A stretch of 64,000 bases of DNA. Source: Lachnospiraceae bacterium (GTDB lineage Bacteria > Bacillota > Clostridia > Lachnospirales > Lachnospiraceae). Made by a program: the position numbers and the translations under genes. The stretch lies in NCBI GenBank assembly GCA_017962105.1, contig JAGCVY010000081.1, positions 1 through 64,000 on the forward strand, given 5' to 3'. This document shows, piece by piece, positions 17,776-25,129 of this stretch (the first letter of the stretch is position 1; each line of letters begins with the position of its first letter). The notes beneath the pieces were generated by a model. The model was not told the DNA's origin, did no database searches, and saw nothing but the letters and a program-made list of their open reading frames with translations.

Positions 17776-19941
17776 TCAGCTGAGTTTCTCTCCGGTCAGC
17801 TTCTCAAAGCCCTCCAGGTAGATTGCGATGGTCTTGTCGACAACTTCCTGTGGAAGCGTCCAGTCATCGTGCGGGTTCGCCTTGAGCCAATCGCGTGCGA
17901 ACTGCTTGTCGTACGAAGGCTCAGCGTGGCCTACCTCGTAGCTTGCGAGAGGCCAGAAGCGGGAGGAGTCGGGCGTCAGCATCTCGTCGCCGACAACGAT
18001 CTCGCCGTTCTCGTCGAGACCGAACTCGAACTTCGTATCCGCAATGATGATTCCCTTGGTCAGCGCGTAGTCCGCACACTTCTTGTAGAGAGCGATCGTG
18101 TAGTCGCGAAGCTTCGTCGCATACTCGAGACCCTTGCCCGGGAACTGCTTCTCGAGATAGTCGATGGACTGCTCGAAGGAGATGTTCTCGTCGTGGTCAC
18201 CGATCTCGGCCTTCGTGGAAGGGGTGTAGATCGGCTCAGGCAGCTTTTCAGATTCCTGCAGACCCTCCGGAAGCTTGATGCCGCATACCGTGCCGTTCTC
18301 GCAGTAGCTCTTCCAGCCGGAGCCGGTGATGTAACCGCGGACGATGCACTCCACCGGGAGCATCGTAAGCTTCTTCACAAGCATGCTGTTGCCGTCAAAG
18401 CGGGGCTGTTGGAAGTATTCCGGCATATCCTTGGTATCCACGGAAATCATGTGGTTCTTCACGATATCCTTCGTAAAATCGAACCAGAACTTCGACATCT
18501 GGGTGAGCACGGTACCCTTCTTCGTAACCGTGTTGTTCAGGATCACATCAAAGCAGCTGATGCGGTCCGTCGCTACCAGGATCATATTCTCGCCGATGTC
18601 ATAGATCTCTCTGACCTTGCCTTCCTTTACAGGACTGTACTCTTTCACTTCACTTGCTCCTTTCGGCTCCCGCTCAATGTACGCATCTCTCTCCGGTCCC
18701 ACCGAGACGTAGCGGATGTGGCATCCGATCTGCTCCTCGATGTACTCTACGTATTTCTGCGCATTGACCGGCAGATCTTCCCAACGGCGGATGCCGCTGA
18801 TGTCACACTGCCAGCCGTCCATATACTCGATAACCGGTTTGCACGAATCAAGGGCTGCCGGGAACGGAAAATCATCGATGATCTCCCCGTTCAGCTCGTA
18901 GTGCGCACAGATCGGGATGCGGTCCATATAACTCATAACATCCATCTTCGTGAGTGCGATGTCCGTTGCGCCCTGACATTCCACACCGTAGCGGGTTGCC
19001 ACGATATCGATCGGACCCACACGTCTCGGACGTCCGGTCTTCGCACCGTACTCACCGCCGGCCTCGCGGAGTTTCTCCGCCTCCTCGCCGAACCACTCGC
19101 AGACGAACGGACCCTCGCCGACGCAGGTCGAATATGCCTTCACAACGCCGACCACCTGATCGATCTTCGCGGACGGAAGTCCGGATCCCACCGGCGCATA
19201 AGCGGCAATCGCGTTCGAGGACGTCGTATACGGATGAATGCCGTAGTCAAGGTCACGCAGCGAACCGAGCTGTGCCTCGAAAAGAATGCTCTTGCCTTCC
19301 TTTGCAGCCTTCTTCAGGAGTTTGCCCGTGTCGCAGATAAACGGACGGAACTTGGCGCCGTACTCATCAAACCACGCCTTGAGATCTTCATAGCTGACCG
19401 GCTCAGCGCCGTACACGCCCGTGAGCGTCAGGTTCTTCCATGTCAGAAGATCCCTGATATGCTCGTCAAGCTTCTCCGGATAGAACAGCTCGCCTGCCAG
19501 GATCGTCTTCTTCTGGTATTTATCCGAATAGAAAGGCGCGATGCCCTGCTTCGTGGAGCCGAACTTTTTATCGGCGAGTCTCGCTTCCTCAAGTCCGTCA
19601 AGGAGACGATGCCAAGGCAGAACCAGCGAGGCACGCTCACTGATCTTCAGGTTCTCGGGAGTAATCGTGACACCCTGTCCGATGACGGTCTGCATCTCCT
19701 GGTCCAGGTTCTCGAGATCGAGAGCCACGCCGTTACCCAGGATATTAACGACACCCTTTCGGAAAATGCCTGAGGGAAGCAGATGGAGGGCGAATTTGCC
19801 GTACTCGTTGACTACCGTGTGACCGGCGTTGCCGCCGCCCTGATAGCGGATCACGTAGTCAAAACGCTCCGTCAAAAGGTCGACCATACGGCCCTTTCCT
19901 TCATCGCCCCAGTTGATACCAACAATCGCGCAATTACTCAT
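17776..19941 (-). CDS. purA-purC: PurA-PurC fusion: adenylosuccinate synthetase and SAICAR synthase in one frame
   Basis: 721 residues in one uninterrupted frame. Residues 1-425 are a complete adenylosuccinate synthetase (GINWGDEGKGRMVD P-loop, GNAGHTVV, TGRPRRVG, final VSVGPERD). Residues 432-721 are a complete longer-type SAICAR synthase (SPVKEGKVREIYDI, DRISCFDV, PVECIVRGYITGSGWKSY, DTKFEFG, DSSRFWP). The joint is only about 6 residues. It still contains AAAGGAG followed 8 nt later by an in-frame GTG, the normal start of a separate PurC. So the frame could give a fusion, a free PurC from internal initiation, or both. The start ATG (19941) has AAGAAAGG upstream. Confidence 0.93.
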   Translation of the reverse strand: MSNCAIVGINWGDEGKGRMVDLLTERFDYVIRYQGGGNAGHTVVNEYGKFALHLLPSGIFRKGVVNILGNGVALDLENLDQEMQTVIGQGVTITPENLKISERASLVLPWHRLLDGLEEARLADKKFGSTKQGIAPFYSDKYQKKTILAGELFYPEKLDEHIRDLLTWKNLTLTGVYGAEPVSYEDLKAWFDEYGAKFRPFICDTGKLLKKAAKEGKSILFEAQLGSLRDLDYGIHPYTTSSNAIAAYAPVGSGLPSAKIDQVVGVVKAYSTCVGEGPFVCEWFGEEAEKLREAGGEYGAKTGRPRRVGPIDIVATRYGVECQGATDIALTKMDVMSYMDRIPICAHYELNGEIIDDFPFPAALDSCKPVIEYMDGWQCDISGIRRWEDLPVNAQKYVEYIEEQIGCHIRYVSVGPERDAYIEREPKGASEVKEYSPVKEGKVREIYDIGENMILVATDRISCFDVILNNTVTKKGTVLTQMSKFWFDFTKDIVKNHMISVDTKDMPEYFQQPRFDGNSMLVKKLTMLPVECIVRGYITGSGWKSYCENGTVCGIKLPEGLQESEKLPEPIYTPSTKAEIGDHDENISFEQSIDYLEKQFPGKGLEYATKLRDYTIALYKKCADYALTKGIIIADTKFEFGLDENGEIVVGDEMLTPDSSRFWPLASYEVGHAEPSYDKQFARDWLKANPHDDWTLPQEVVDKTIAIYLEGFEKLTGEKLS
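18646..18663 (-). promoter_or_regulatory. Internal ribosome binding site and GTG start for the PurC half
   Basis: AAAGGAG (18657-18663), 8-nt spacer, GTG (18646-18648), in the frame of the long ORF. Spacing and strength match real sites elsewhere in the window. It looks like the relic of, or a still working, purC start after loss of the purA stop codon. Confidence 0.65.
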
Positions 19942-19993
19942 AGTGACAACCTTTCTTCTTTTGAGATTTTGGTTGAGACAAATCACAAAGTAT

Positions 19994-20022
19994 ACTATAC
20001 AAATAATCGGTTAAGATTACAA
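19994..20022 (-). promoter_or_regulatory. Sigma-A promoter of the purine operon
   Basis: Minus-strand -35 TTGTAA (20017-20022), 17-bp spacer, -10 TATAGT (19994-19999), about 50 nt before the purA ATG. The leader is too short for a purine riboswitch. Confidence 0.6.
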
Positions 20023-20030
20023 TAAAAATC

Positions 20031-20078
20031 AAAAAAAAACCGTTCCCGGGGTGTAAAAATTCACTCCCTCGGAAACGG
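20031..20078 (-). terminator. Terminator of the flavodoxin-family gene
   Basis: Minus-strand imperfect stem from CCGTTTCCGAGGGAGTG to CACCCCGGGAACGG, followed by nine T residues. It ends transcription just before the purine promoter. Confidence 0.8.
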
Positions 20079-20157
20079 CATTTTCCGTCATTTTTTCCAA
20101 AGAGGTTTCGGGGACATTCCCCTGACCATTCGCAACACAGGGGAACGGACAGTGACT

Positions 20158-20727
20158 CTAGTAGTACATGTCGAACCCGCTCTCCAGGGTCTGGGCGTAC
20201 GTTTTCCCCGCCTCCTTCAGATTCGGGAGAAGGTACTCCTTGTTGTAGCGCACCACGGAAATCCGGTCGTAGACGCGCATTCCCATATGGGTCAGGCCGC
20301 GCTCCAGCTGCGTCAGGCACTCCAACGTCCCTCTGCCGGTCCCGCCGGCACAGGCCATGATCACACACCGCTTCTCCGCCAGAAAATGATTCTTTGCGGC
20401 GTCGCATCTGCGGAGTCTGTCGAAAAATGCCTTGAAGCACTCCGTCATATCCGACCAGTACACCGCACTGATCCACACGATGCCGTCGGCATCCGCGAGG
20501 GCCTTATAGATGTCCGCAAAATCGTCCGCCAGAAGGCAGGCGCCCGTCTTGTTGCAGGTTCCCCATCCGTTTCCGCAGGCTCTGCAATGCTCTATTTTCT
20601 TCCGGTTCAGATGAATCTCCGTAACCTCCGCACCGGCTGCCACCAGCCCTTCCATAAACCGGTTCTTCGCGCTCGCCGTAAGTCCTTCGGCGTTGGGGCT
20701 GGACCAGATCACTGCTACTTTCTTCAT
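20158..20727 (-). CDS. Flavodoxin-family NAD(P)H-dependent oxidoreductase
   Basis: 189 residues, cytoplasmic. The N-terminus (VAVIWSSPNAEGLTASAKNRF) is the phosphate-binding loop of NADPH-dependent FMN reductase-like flavoproteins. A cysteine cluster ACGNGWGTCNKTGAC near 48-62 matches the iron-sulfur-flavoprotein-like subgroup, although spacing should be checked before assigning a cluster. The start ATG (20727) has GGAGGAAAC upstream; the longer frame to 20805 is leader. It is a single gene with its own promoter and terminator. The substrate is unknown. Confidence 0.85.
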   Translation of the reverse strand: MKKVAVIWSSPNAEGLTASAKNRFMEGLVAAGAEVTEIHLNRKKIEHCRACGNGWGTCNKTGACLLADDFADIYKALADADGIVWISAVYWSDMTECFKAFFDRLRRCDAAKNHFLAEKRCVIMACAGGTGRGTLECLTQLERGLTHMGMRVYDRISVVRYNKEYLLPNLKEAGKTYAQTLESGFDMYY

Positions 20728-21046
20728 ATGTTTCCTCCGATTATCCGATATTTTTATACGGCCCTTACACTTACGGATTATATCATAACACCCACTTGAA
20801 ATCACGGAAGAAACTCATGTTTTCCGTGAGTTCCCGCAACTTTACAAAATACTACAGAAGATTTGTTATATCTTGCCGAATATCGTTTTAAGCATTCCCG
20901 GCAGGCATTCCGGAAATTGTTGTGATTATCAAAAAATCGACAGCACATTTTGTTCGATTTACCACTCTATATTTGCCATTTTCGCACGATTTCGTTGATT
21001 TTAGAGCAGATTCGTATAGCCTGGAGGCGAAAGATAGGTGAGATTT
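20728..21046. other. Divergent intergenic region
   Basis: A 319-bp AT-rich gap between the minus-strand flavoprotein gene and the plus-strand toxin-antitoxin pair. It holds an extended -10 (TGATATAAT on the minus strand, hexamer at 20777-20782) for the flavoprotein gene. I saw no convincing promoter for the TA pair and no RNA gene. Confidence 0.5.
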
Positions 21047-21268
21047 ATGATCATTACCGCAACGGAGTTTAAAATGAATCTTGGCAAATATCTTACTCTT
21101 GTTTCGCAGGAGCACATTATCATTACAAAAAACGGGCACGCCATCGCAAAGATGGTTAACCCGAATGTATCTTCAGTAAGTTCCATCCGAGGAATGCTTG
21201 AGAGCTGTTCCATCGATTTGGAAAAGGAACAGGAGGCACGCCGTGAAGAACGAACGAGCAATGATTGA
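21047..21268 (+). CDS. Phd/YefM-type antitoxin
   Basis: 73 residues. The MIITATEFKMNLGKYL..V...HIIITKNGHAIAKMV pattern is typical of the Phd/YefM fold, a DNA-binding N-terminus followed by a C-terminal tail that neutralises the toxin. Start at ATG 21047 with AGGTGAG just upstream; a GTG at 21038 with GGAGG is an alternative. It overlaps the downstream PIN toxin by 26 nt, the usual translational coupling in type II systems. The antitoxin probably represses its own promoter. Confidence 0.85.
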   Translation: MIITATEFKMNLGKYLTLVSQEHIIITKNGHAIAKMVNPNVSSVSSIRGMLESCSIDLEKEQEARREERTSND

Positions 21269-21674
21269 CACTAACATTTTCCTCGATGTCCTTCTAAATC
21301 GGGAAGGCCTGGCAGATGGTTCTTCCCATCTCTTAGAGTGCTGTGAAAACCACATGCTCACCGGTCTGTTTACGGCCTCCTGCATCACGGACATTTTCCA
21401 CATCGTACGTAAACATACAAAAAGCACGGATGCTGCATACTATGCCGTAAGTAAGATAATGAACATCGTCTCGGTTTGTGATGTATCCTCCTCCGATGTT
21501 ATCCTTGCCCTGGAAAAGCATGCCCGCGATTTCGAGGACGGACTTCTTGCCGTATGCGCCATGTCCCATGAGTGCTCCTGTATCATTACACGCAACAAGA
21601 CAGACTTTAGGGATTTCAACATCAGTTGTCTGACCCCTGAGGAATGGTTGGACAAGCAAAAATGCGGAACCTGA
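21243..21674 (+). CDS. PIN-domain toxin (VapC-like RNase)
   Basis: 143 residues from a GTG with AGGAGG 7 nt upstream. The first acidic residue of the PIN active site is in AMIDTNIFLDVLLNRE. A middle Glu/Asp-rich helix is around KHARDFEDGLLAVCA, and the late acidic residue is in ITRNKTDF. PIN toxins cut RNA and are paired with antitoxins such as the Phd-like protein just upstream. The pair is on the + strand among minus-strand genes, which suggests a small mobile insertion, although no ends are visible. Confidence 0.87.
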   Translation: MKNERAMIDTNIFLDVLLNREGLADGSSHLLECCENHMLTGLFTASCITDIFHIVRKHTKSTDAAYYAVSKIMNIVSVCDVSSSDVILALEKHARDFEDGLLAVCAMSHECSCIITRNKTDFRDFNISCLTPEEWLDKQKCGT

Positions 21675-21694
21675 GTCAACGATTCAGGTTCCGC
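21660..21694. terminator. Bidirectional terminator between convergent genes
   Basis: Perfect 11-bp stem GCGGAACCTGA/TCAGGTTCCGC. The left arm is part of the last codons and stop of the PIN toxin. On the minus strand it is followed by ATTTTTGC and ends the ADP-ribosylglycohydrolase transcript; on the plus strand the tail is weaker (ATAATTCTT). Confidence 0.8.
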
Positions 21695-21710
21695 ATAATT
21701 CTTACTGATT

Positions 21711-22532
21711 TTACAGAAAAGCGGAGAAATCAGTCATGATTTTCAGGAATTCCTCCGGCATTCTTTTTTCGCACTCCCGTCGCATCTCCCACGGCACGCC
21801 GTAGCAGGCTTCCGCAAGGCTTCCGGTGATACAGGTGAGGGTGTCGCAGTCTCCGCCGAGGGAGACTGCCGTGCGGATCGCGTCCTCAAAATCCGTGCTC
21901 TCCAGAAACGCCGTGATCGCCTCCGGCACGGTCTCCTGACAGCTTTCAACGTGGTGATACCCCGGACGAATTTCGTCACAGGTCCTCGACAGATCATATC
22001 CGAATTCGTCCACGATATAGTTTCTCACTTCGTCCTTGCCGGCGCCGTTTCGCAACAGGAAAATGGCCGCTGCCACCGACTCTGCTCCCTTGATCCCCTC
22101 AGGATGATTGTGCGTCACCTCTGCAGACCAACGGGCTGCTTCTCTTGTACGATCAAGGGTTTTAAAGCACCATCCAACCGGCGAGACGCGCATTGCGGAT
22201 CCGTTTCCGAAGCTGCCGTACGGCTGCGGGTTTGTCTGCCACAGCCAGCCGGCAAAACGACCGCCGTACTCACCGTCGGCATACCGTCTTCCGAAATTCT
22301 GCATCCAGCTGACGAACGCTGCTTTCATCTCATCCTCGCCGGCGTCCGTTCCCGCCTCCATGATCGCCTTTGCAATCGCTAATGTCATCGCGGTATCGTC
22401 CGTGTAGTGGACACATTTTCCGGGGCCGAACATATCAAAGTCCTTCGTCTTGTCACCCCGGTCAAACTCATACGGCGCCCCGATCATATCCCCGAGAATT
22501 GCACCGTACAGTGCGGTTTTCTCATTTTCCAT
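21711..22532 (-). CDS. ADP-ribosylglycohydrolase family protein
   Basis: 273 residues. N-terminal GAILGDMIGAPYEF and HYTDDTAMTLA, and C-terminal SLGGDCDTLTCITGSLAEA supply the metal-binding Asp/Thr residues of the DraG/ARH fold. Members remove ADP-ribose from proteins or small molecules, and some act on nucleic-acid ADP-ribosylation. Start ATG with GGAGA. It lies 28 nt after a small zinc-knuckle protein gene and is probably co-transcribed with it. No ADP-ribosyltransferase is adjacent, so the target is unknown. Confidence 0.9.
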   Translation of the reverse strand: MENEKTALYGAILGDMIGAPYEFDRGDKTKDFDMFGPGKCVHYTDDTAMTLAIAKAIMEAGTDAGEDEMKAAFVSWMQNFGRRYADGEYGGRFAGWLWQTNPQPYGSFGNGSAMRVSPVGWCFKTLDRTREAARWSAEVTHNHPEGIKGAESVAAAIFLLRNGAGKDEVRNYIVDEFGYDLSRTCDEIRPGYHHVESCQETVPEAITAFLESTDFEDAIRTAVSLGGDCDTLTCITGSLAEACYGVPWEMRRECEKRMPEEFLKIMTDFSAFL

Positions 22533-22560
22533 CGACGTTCTCCTCTATAGTCAAAACAGT

Positions 22561-22932
22561 CTAATCTTCCTTGCGCTCCACCCAGTGGTAACGGCCGTTT
22601 GTGATGCACAGAAACCGTCTGCTGAGCAGCTGCTCAATCTGGTATCCGTCGTACCTCTGGTTGAACTCATCCGCCTCCTCCGGGCTCTCCACGGGGAAGA
22701 AATCCGTATAGTAGTCATCGTCGTCCGCAAAGGAATGGAACTCCGACCACTGGCACAGGATATACCCGCCGCACCGGATGCAGCGGCGCAGTTTGCGCTG
22801 TCCGTCATCCCAGGTGTGCAGGTTGTGACCGTACGCCGTGCTGCCGTACTCTTCCACATTTTCCCATCCGTCGCCCCAATGCTCCTGGGCGTCCTCAATG
22901 TCGTTCATCATAAAAGCGATGCATGCTGCCAT
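22561..22932 (-). CDS. Small hypothetical protein with one CxxC
   Basis: 123 residues, acidic, no signal peptide or membrane segment. A single CIRCGG motif (about 51-56), with another Cys nearby in LCQW, could hold a metal. It ends in an RYHWVERKED tail. GGAGGT lies before the ATG, and an extended -10 (TGATATAAT) lies about 40 nt upstream. It heads the pair with the ADP-ribosylglycohydrolase. I do not recognise the family. Confidence 0.65.
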   Translation of the reverse strand: MAACIAFMMNDIEDAQEHWGDGWENVEEYGSTAYGHNLHTWDDGQRKLRRCIRCGGYILCQWSEFHSFADDDDYYTDFFPVESPEEADEFNQRYDGYQIEQLLSRRFLCITNGRYHWVERKED

Positions 22933-23241
22933 GGGGTGACCTCCGTATCTCCGATGTCGATAGGATAATTATATCATAAATTGACGGGGATGAGAACCAT
23001 CACTCAAATCTTCCGATGGGTGCTTCCAAATAAATGTGCTATTATCGCCTTCATATTTGATTATTTCTGCAATGTTTTGCATGCGTCACGTCCATACAAT
23101 ATAGTAATTTCCCGATGCAATCATTTTGACATGTACACGCAAAAAACATACTCAATATATCGACAATTGTCAACGAATCCAACCTGGGCTATCCTGTGCA
23201 TGTAACCATTGGCATTGACTTTTCCAATTCATCTGACAAAT
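22933..23241. other. Intergenic region, divergent promoters
   Basis: A 309-bp AT-rich gap between a minus-strand and a plus-strand gene. The left side has the minus-strand extended -10. The right side has candidate plus-strand promoters (TTGTCA, 17 bp, TATCCT at 23167-23195) and a short palindrome TTGTC-type around CGACAATTGTCAACG. No gene or structured RNA was recognised. Confidence 0.45.
23167..23195 (+). promoter_or_regulatory. Candidate promoter of small HTH gene
   Basis: -35 TTGTCA (23167-23172), 17-bp spacer, -10 TATCCT (23190-23195), about 47 nt before the start codon. The half-palindrome CGACAATTGTCAACG overlaps the -35 and could be the operator of the HTH protein. Confidence 0.4.
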
Positions 23242-23457
23242 ATGATTACTTGTGCAAAATTATTCCAGACAATGAAGGAGAAACACATCTCTTCCTACCG
23301 CCTGATAAACTATTACCAGATCAGCAGGAGCATGCTTGACCGGCTGAAACATGACAAGCCGATCACAACCACAACACTCAATTCTCTTTGTGAGATTCTT
23401 GACTGCCGTGTGGAGGACATAATCACATACATTCCGGACAAAAAAGACGAACAATAA
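23242..23457 (+). CDS. Small Cro/CI-type helix-turn-helix protein
   Basis: 71 residues, essentially one HTH domain: MKEKHISSYRLIN, YQISRSMLDRL, TTTTLNSLCEILDCRVEDII. It matches the YozG-like group of small XRE regulators, which start MI.Y..L..TMKEK. I therefore chose the ATG at 23242 over the upstream frame start at 23209, though no strong SD is visible. A terminator follows directly. It is a lone plus-strand regulator whose target is unknown. Confidence 0.75.
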   Translation: MITCAKLFQTMKEKHISSYRLINYYQISRSMLDRLKHDKPITTTTLNSLCEILDCRVEDIITYIPDKKDEQ

Positions 23458-23489
23458 AGGCTCAGAGTTGAATGACTCCGAGCCTTTTG
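23457..23489 (+). terminator. Terminator after small HTH gene
   Basis: AAGGCTCAGAGT pairs with ACTCCGAGCCTT (one mismatch, 6-nt loop) and runs into TTTTGTC. It starts at the stop codon of the HTH gene. The reverse side has CCTTTATTG and may also stop the convergent minus-strand gene. Confidence 0.8.
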
Positions 23490-23528
23490 TCATTCTGTGA
23501 ACTTTTCAGACGACTGCATGGAATTCCA

Positions 23529-23894
23529 TCAATCTTCCGCCATCGGATACAGAGCAGCGGTGCTTTCGGGCAATCCGTCCTGATACGTAGCATGTTCCGG
23601 ATCATAAGTCTCATACGTGCTGTCGTAAACCGTGAACCCCAGAATACGTATCTCTACGCCTTTTTTCATTCCGTGCGTATATCTGAGTGTAGTATTGTTT
23701 ACCCGTTCCACCTTACTCAGCTCCCTGTTGTAATCCGTAACATCATACAGGATTGCATCATAACATACCGTACCGCCGTCCTTGTAAGTCTGAATCATCG
23801 GCACGCAAAGGATTACGATCACCACGCAGATTGCAATAATGATCCAACGTTTTTTTCTTCCTGCCGGTTTCTCCGGCTGTTTCTTCTCTTCCAT
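23529..23894 (-). CDS. Small single-pass membrane protein of unknown function
   Basis: 121 residues. A basic/Pro-rich cytoplasmic tail (EEKKQPEKPAGRKKR) is followed by one hydrophobic helix (about 17-35). An extracellular domain of about 85 residues follows, rich in Tyr and Asp with no motif I can name. Start chosen at ATG 23894, with GGGGGG upstream, over the longer frame to 23918. It is convergent with the small HTH gene. Confidence 0.6.
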   Translation of the reverse strand: MEEKKQPEKPAGRKKRWIIIAICVVIVILCVPMIQTYKDGGTVCYDAILYDVTDYNRELSKVERVNNTTLRYTHGMKKGVEIRILGFTVYDSTYETYDPEHATYQDGLPESTAALYPMAED

Positions 23895-23970
23895 CTTGCC
23901 CCCCGTAACAAAACACATCCTGCCGGATTCCCGTTGTCGAAATACTCAGACGGTTAACTGTCAGAATATT

Positions 23971-25125
23971 CTACCACGCCCGATACCGTCCGGCAAGCGC
24001 CAGCAATGCGAAAATGTACAGACAATTGTCGTAATAACGGCGTACGCCCTTGCGGAGCGGCTGGTTCCAGAACCATTCCACCCACGGGCGTGCGATCGCA
24101 AAATCGCTGTCCGGATCATCGCTGTACGGAACCGTCAGTGCGCTCTGGGCGATGGTTGCCACAAGGCCTACAGGATGCAGCACCGGCCTCTGGATCGGCG
24201 TTCCGTCAATCTCGTAGGAGCAGCGGACGGCCTCCAGATCAGTGCCGAAGAACTTCATCATCCGAAGCGGTGCGCCGTATTGACCGCAATCTTCCCCGAA
24301 CCATACGGAGTCAAGGCCGATGTTGGCGGCGGTGCGGTATGCATCACTGAAAAATGTGCCCATGTTGCCCCACGGAAGCTGCTTCCGCATCGGTGTTCCG
24401 TCGAAGTTTGCGTACTCGGCGTTCAGGCCGGTCTCCGGGTGGCAGGCCTTGGCGAGATACTCGCGGCTCGCCTGCGCCGCACGCTTCCAGAACGGCCGGT
24501 CCTCCTCATACGCCCACAGGGCAAACAGATCGTAAAAATGCGGCAAATGGTACGACGGATCCGTGTGCGGACATCCGGGCACGAACAGGATCTGCGCGTT
24601 GTCGCGGTTCCACATGGCCGCTCCGGGACGGCCGTTCTCGCCCTTGTGAAGCGCTGCGCGAAGGATGTCCTTCGCCTCACGGCTGTACTCGAAAATTCCT
24701 TCGCCGTCGCCCCACCGGTGGGATGCGAAGAACAGCGCCATCGCATAGAACTCCTCACCGTCCGGCGCGGGGCCGTAGGCATTTTTCGTGCCATCGGTCT
24801 TGCAGGACCACGCAAAATATCCCTCGTTCTCGCCCTCGTCCATGTACATGTACGTCTTCGACCATTTCCAGATGCGGTCGAACTCTTCCTTCATGTCCAT
24901 CTGTACGCACATCATCATTCCGTAGGACATGCCCTCGGTGCGGGCGTCGTTGTTGCCTGTGTCCTCAAGGTATCCGAGGTCGTCGCCCACCGCGTGGTAG
25001 ATGCGCTCGGTCTCGTCGTAGAAAAATGTTTGAAACGTCTCCTGTATGCGGTTCTCGATCTCCGCATCGGTCTTGCCGATTTCCCGAAGAAGATTCCGAT
25101 ACTGTCCGGTTGTATATGCTCCCAT
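23971..25125 (-). CDS. Reducing-end xylose-releasing exo-oligoxylanase (GH8)
   Basis: 384 residues with no signal peptide, so cytoplasmic. The sequence follows the GH8 Rex enzymes: ARTEGMSYGMMM holds the general-acid Glu (about residue 64), NAYGPAPDGEEFY the second acidic residue, and the C-terminal SDDPDSDFAIARPWVEWFWNQP is typical of the family. Rex removes xylose from the reducing end of imported xylo-oligosaccharides, so the host probably uses plant xylan. The ATG at 25125 has GGAGG 9 nt upstream. The ABC gene ahead of it ends 4 nt before, so the two are translationally linked although the transporter is an exporter type. Confidence 0.92.
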   Translation of the reverse strand: MGAYTTGQYRNLLREIGKTDAEIENRIQETFQTFFYDETERIYHAVGDDLGYLEDTGNNDARTEGMSYGMMMCVQMDMKEEFDRIWKWSKTYMYMDEGENEGYFAWSCKTDGTKNAYGPAPDGEEFYAMALFFASHRWGDGEGIFEYSREAKDILRAALHKGENGRPGAAMWNRDNAQILFVPGCPHTDPSYHLPHFYDLFALWAYEEDRPFWKRAAQASREYLAKACHPETGLNAEYANFDGTPMRKQLPWGNMGTFFSDAYRTAANIGLDSVWFGEDCGQYGAPLRMMKFFGTDLEAVRCSYEIDGTPIQRPVLHPVGLVATIAQSALTVPYSDDPDSDFAIARPWVEWFWNQPLRKGVRRYYDNCLYIFALLALAGRYRAW

Positions 25126-25129
25126 CAAC

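Noticed and set aside
17869..19773. Long plus-strand frame (634 residues) opposite the PurA-PurC fusion
   Set aside because: It is the antisense of a highly conserved gene pair and shows no conserved domain; such shadows are common in GC-rich codon positions.
19942..20040. Purine riboswitch before purA
   Set aside because: The transcribed leader is about 50 nt and lacks the conserved junction sequences.
22933..23241. A small RNA or tRNA gene in the 309-bp gap
   Set aside because: No cloverleaf or conserved structure could be drawn; only promoter-like sequences are visible.
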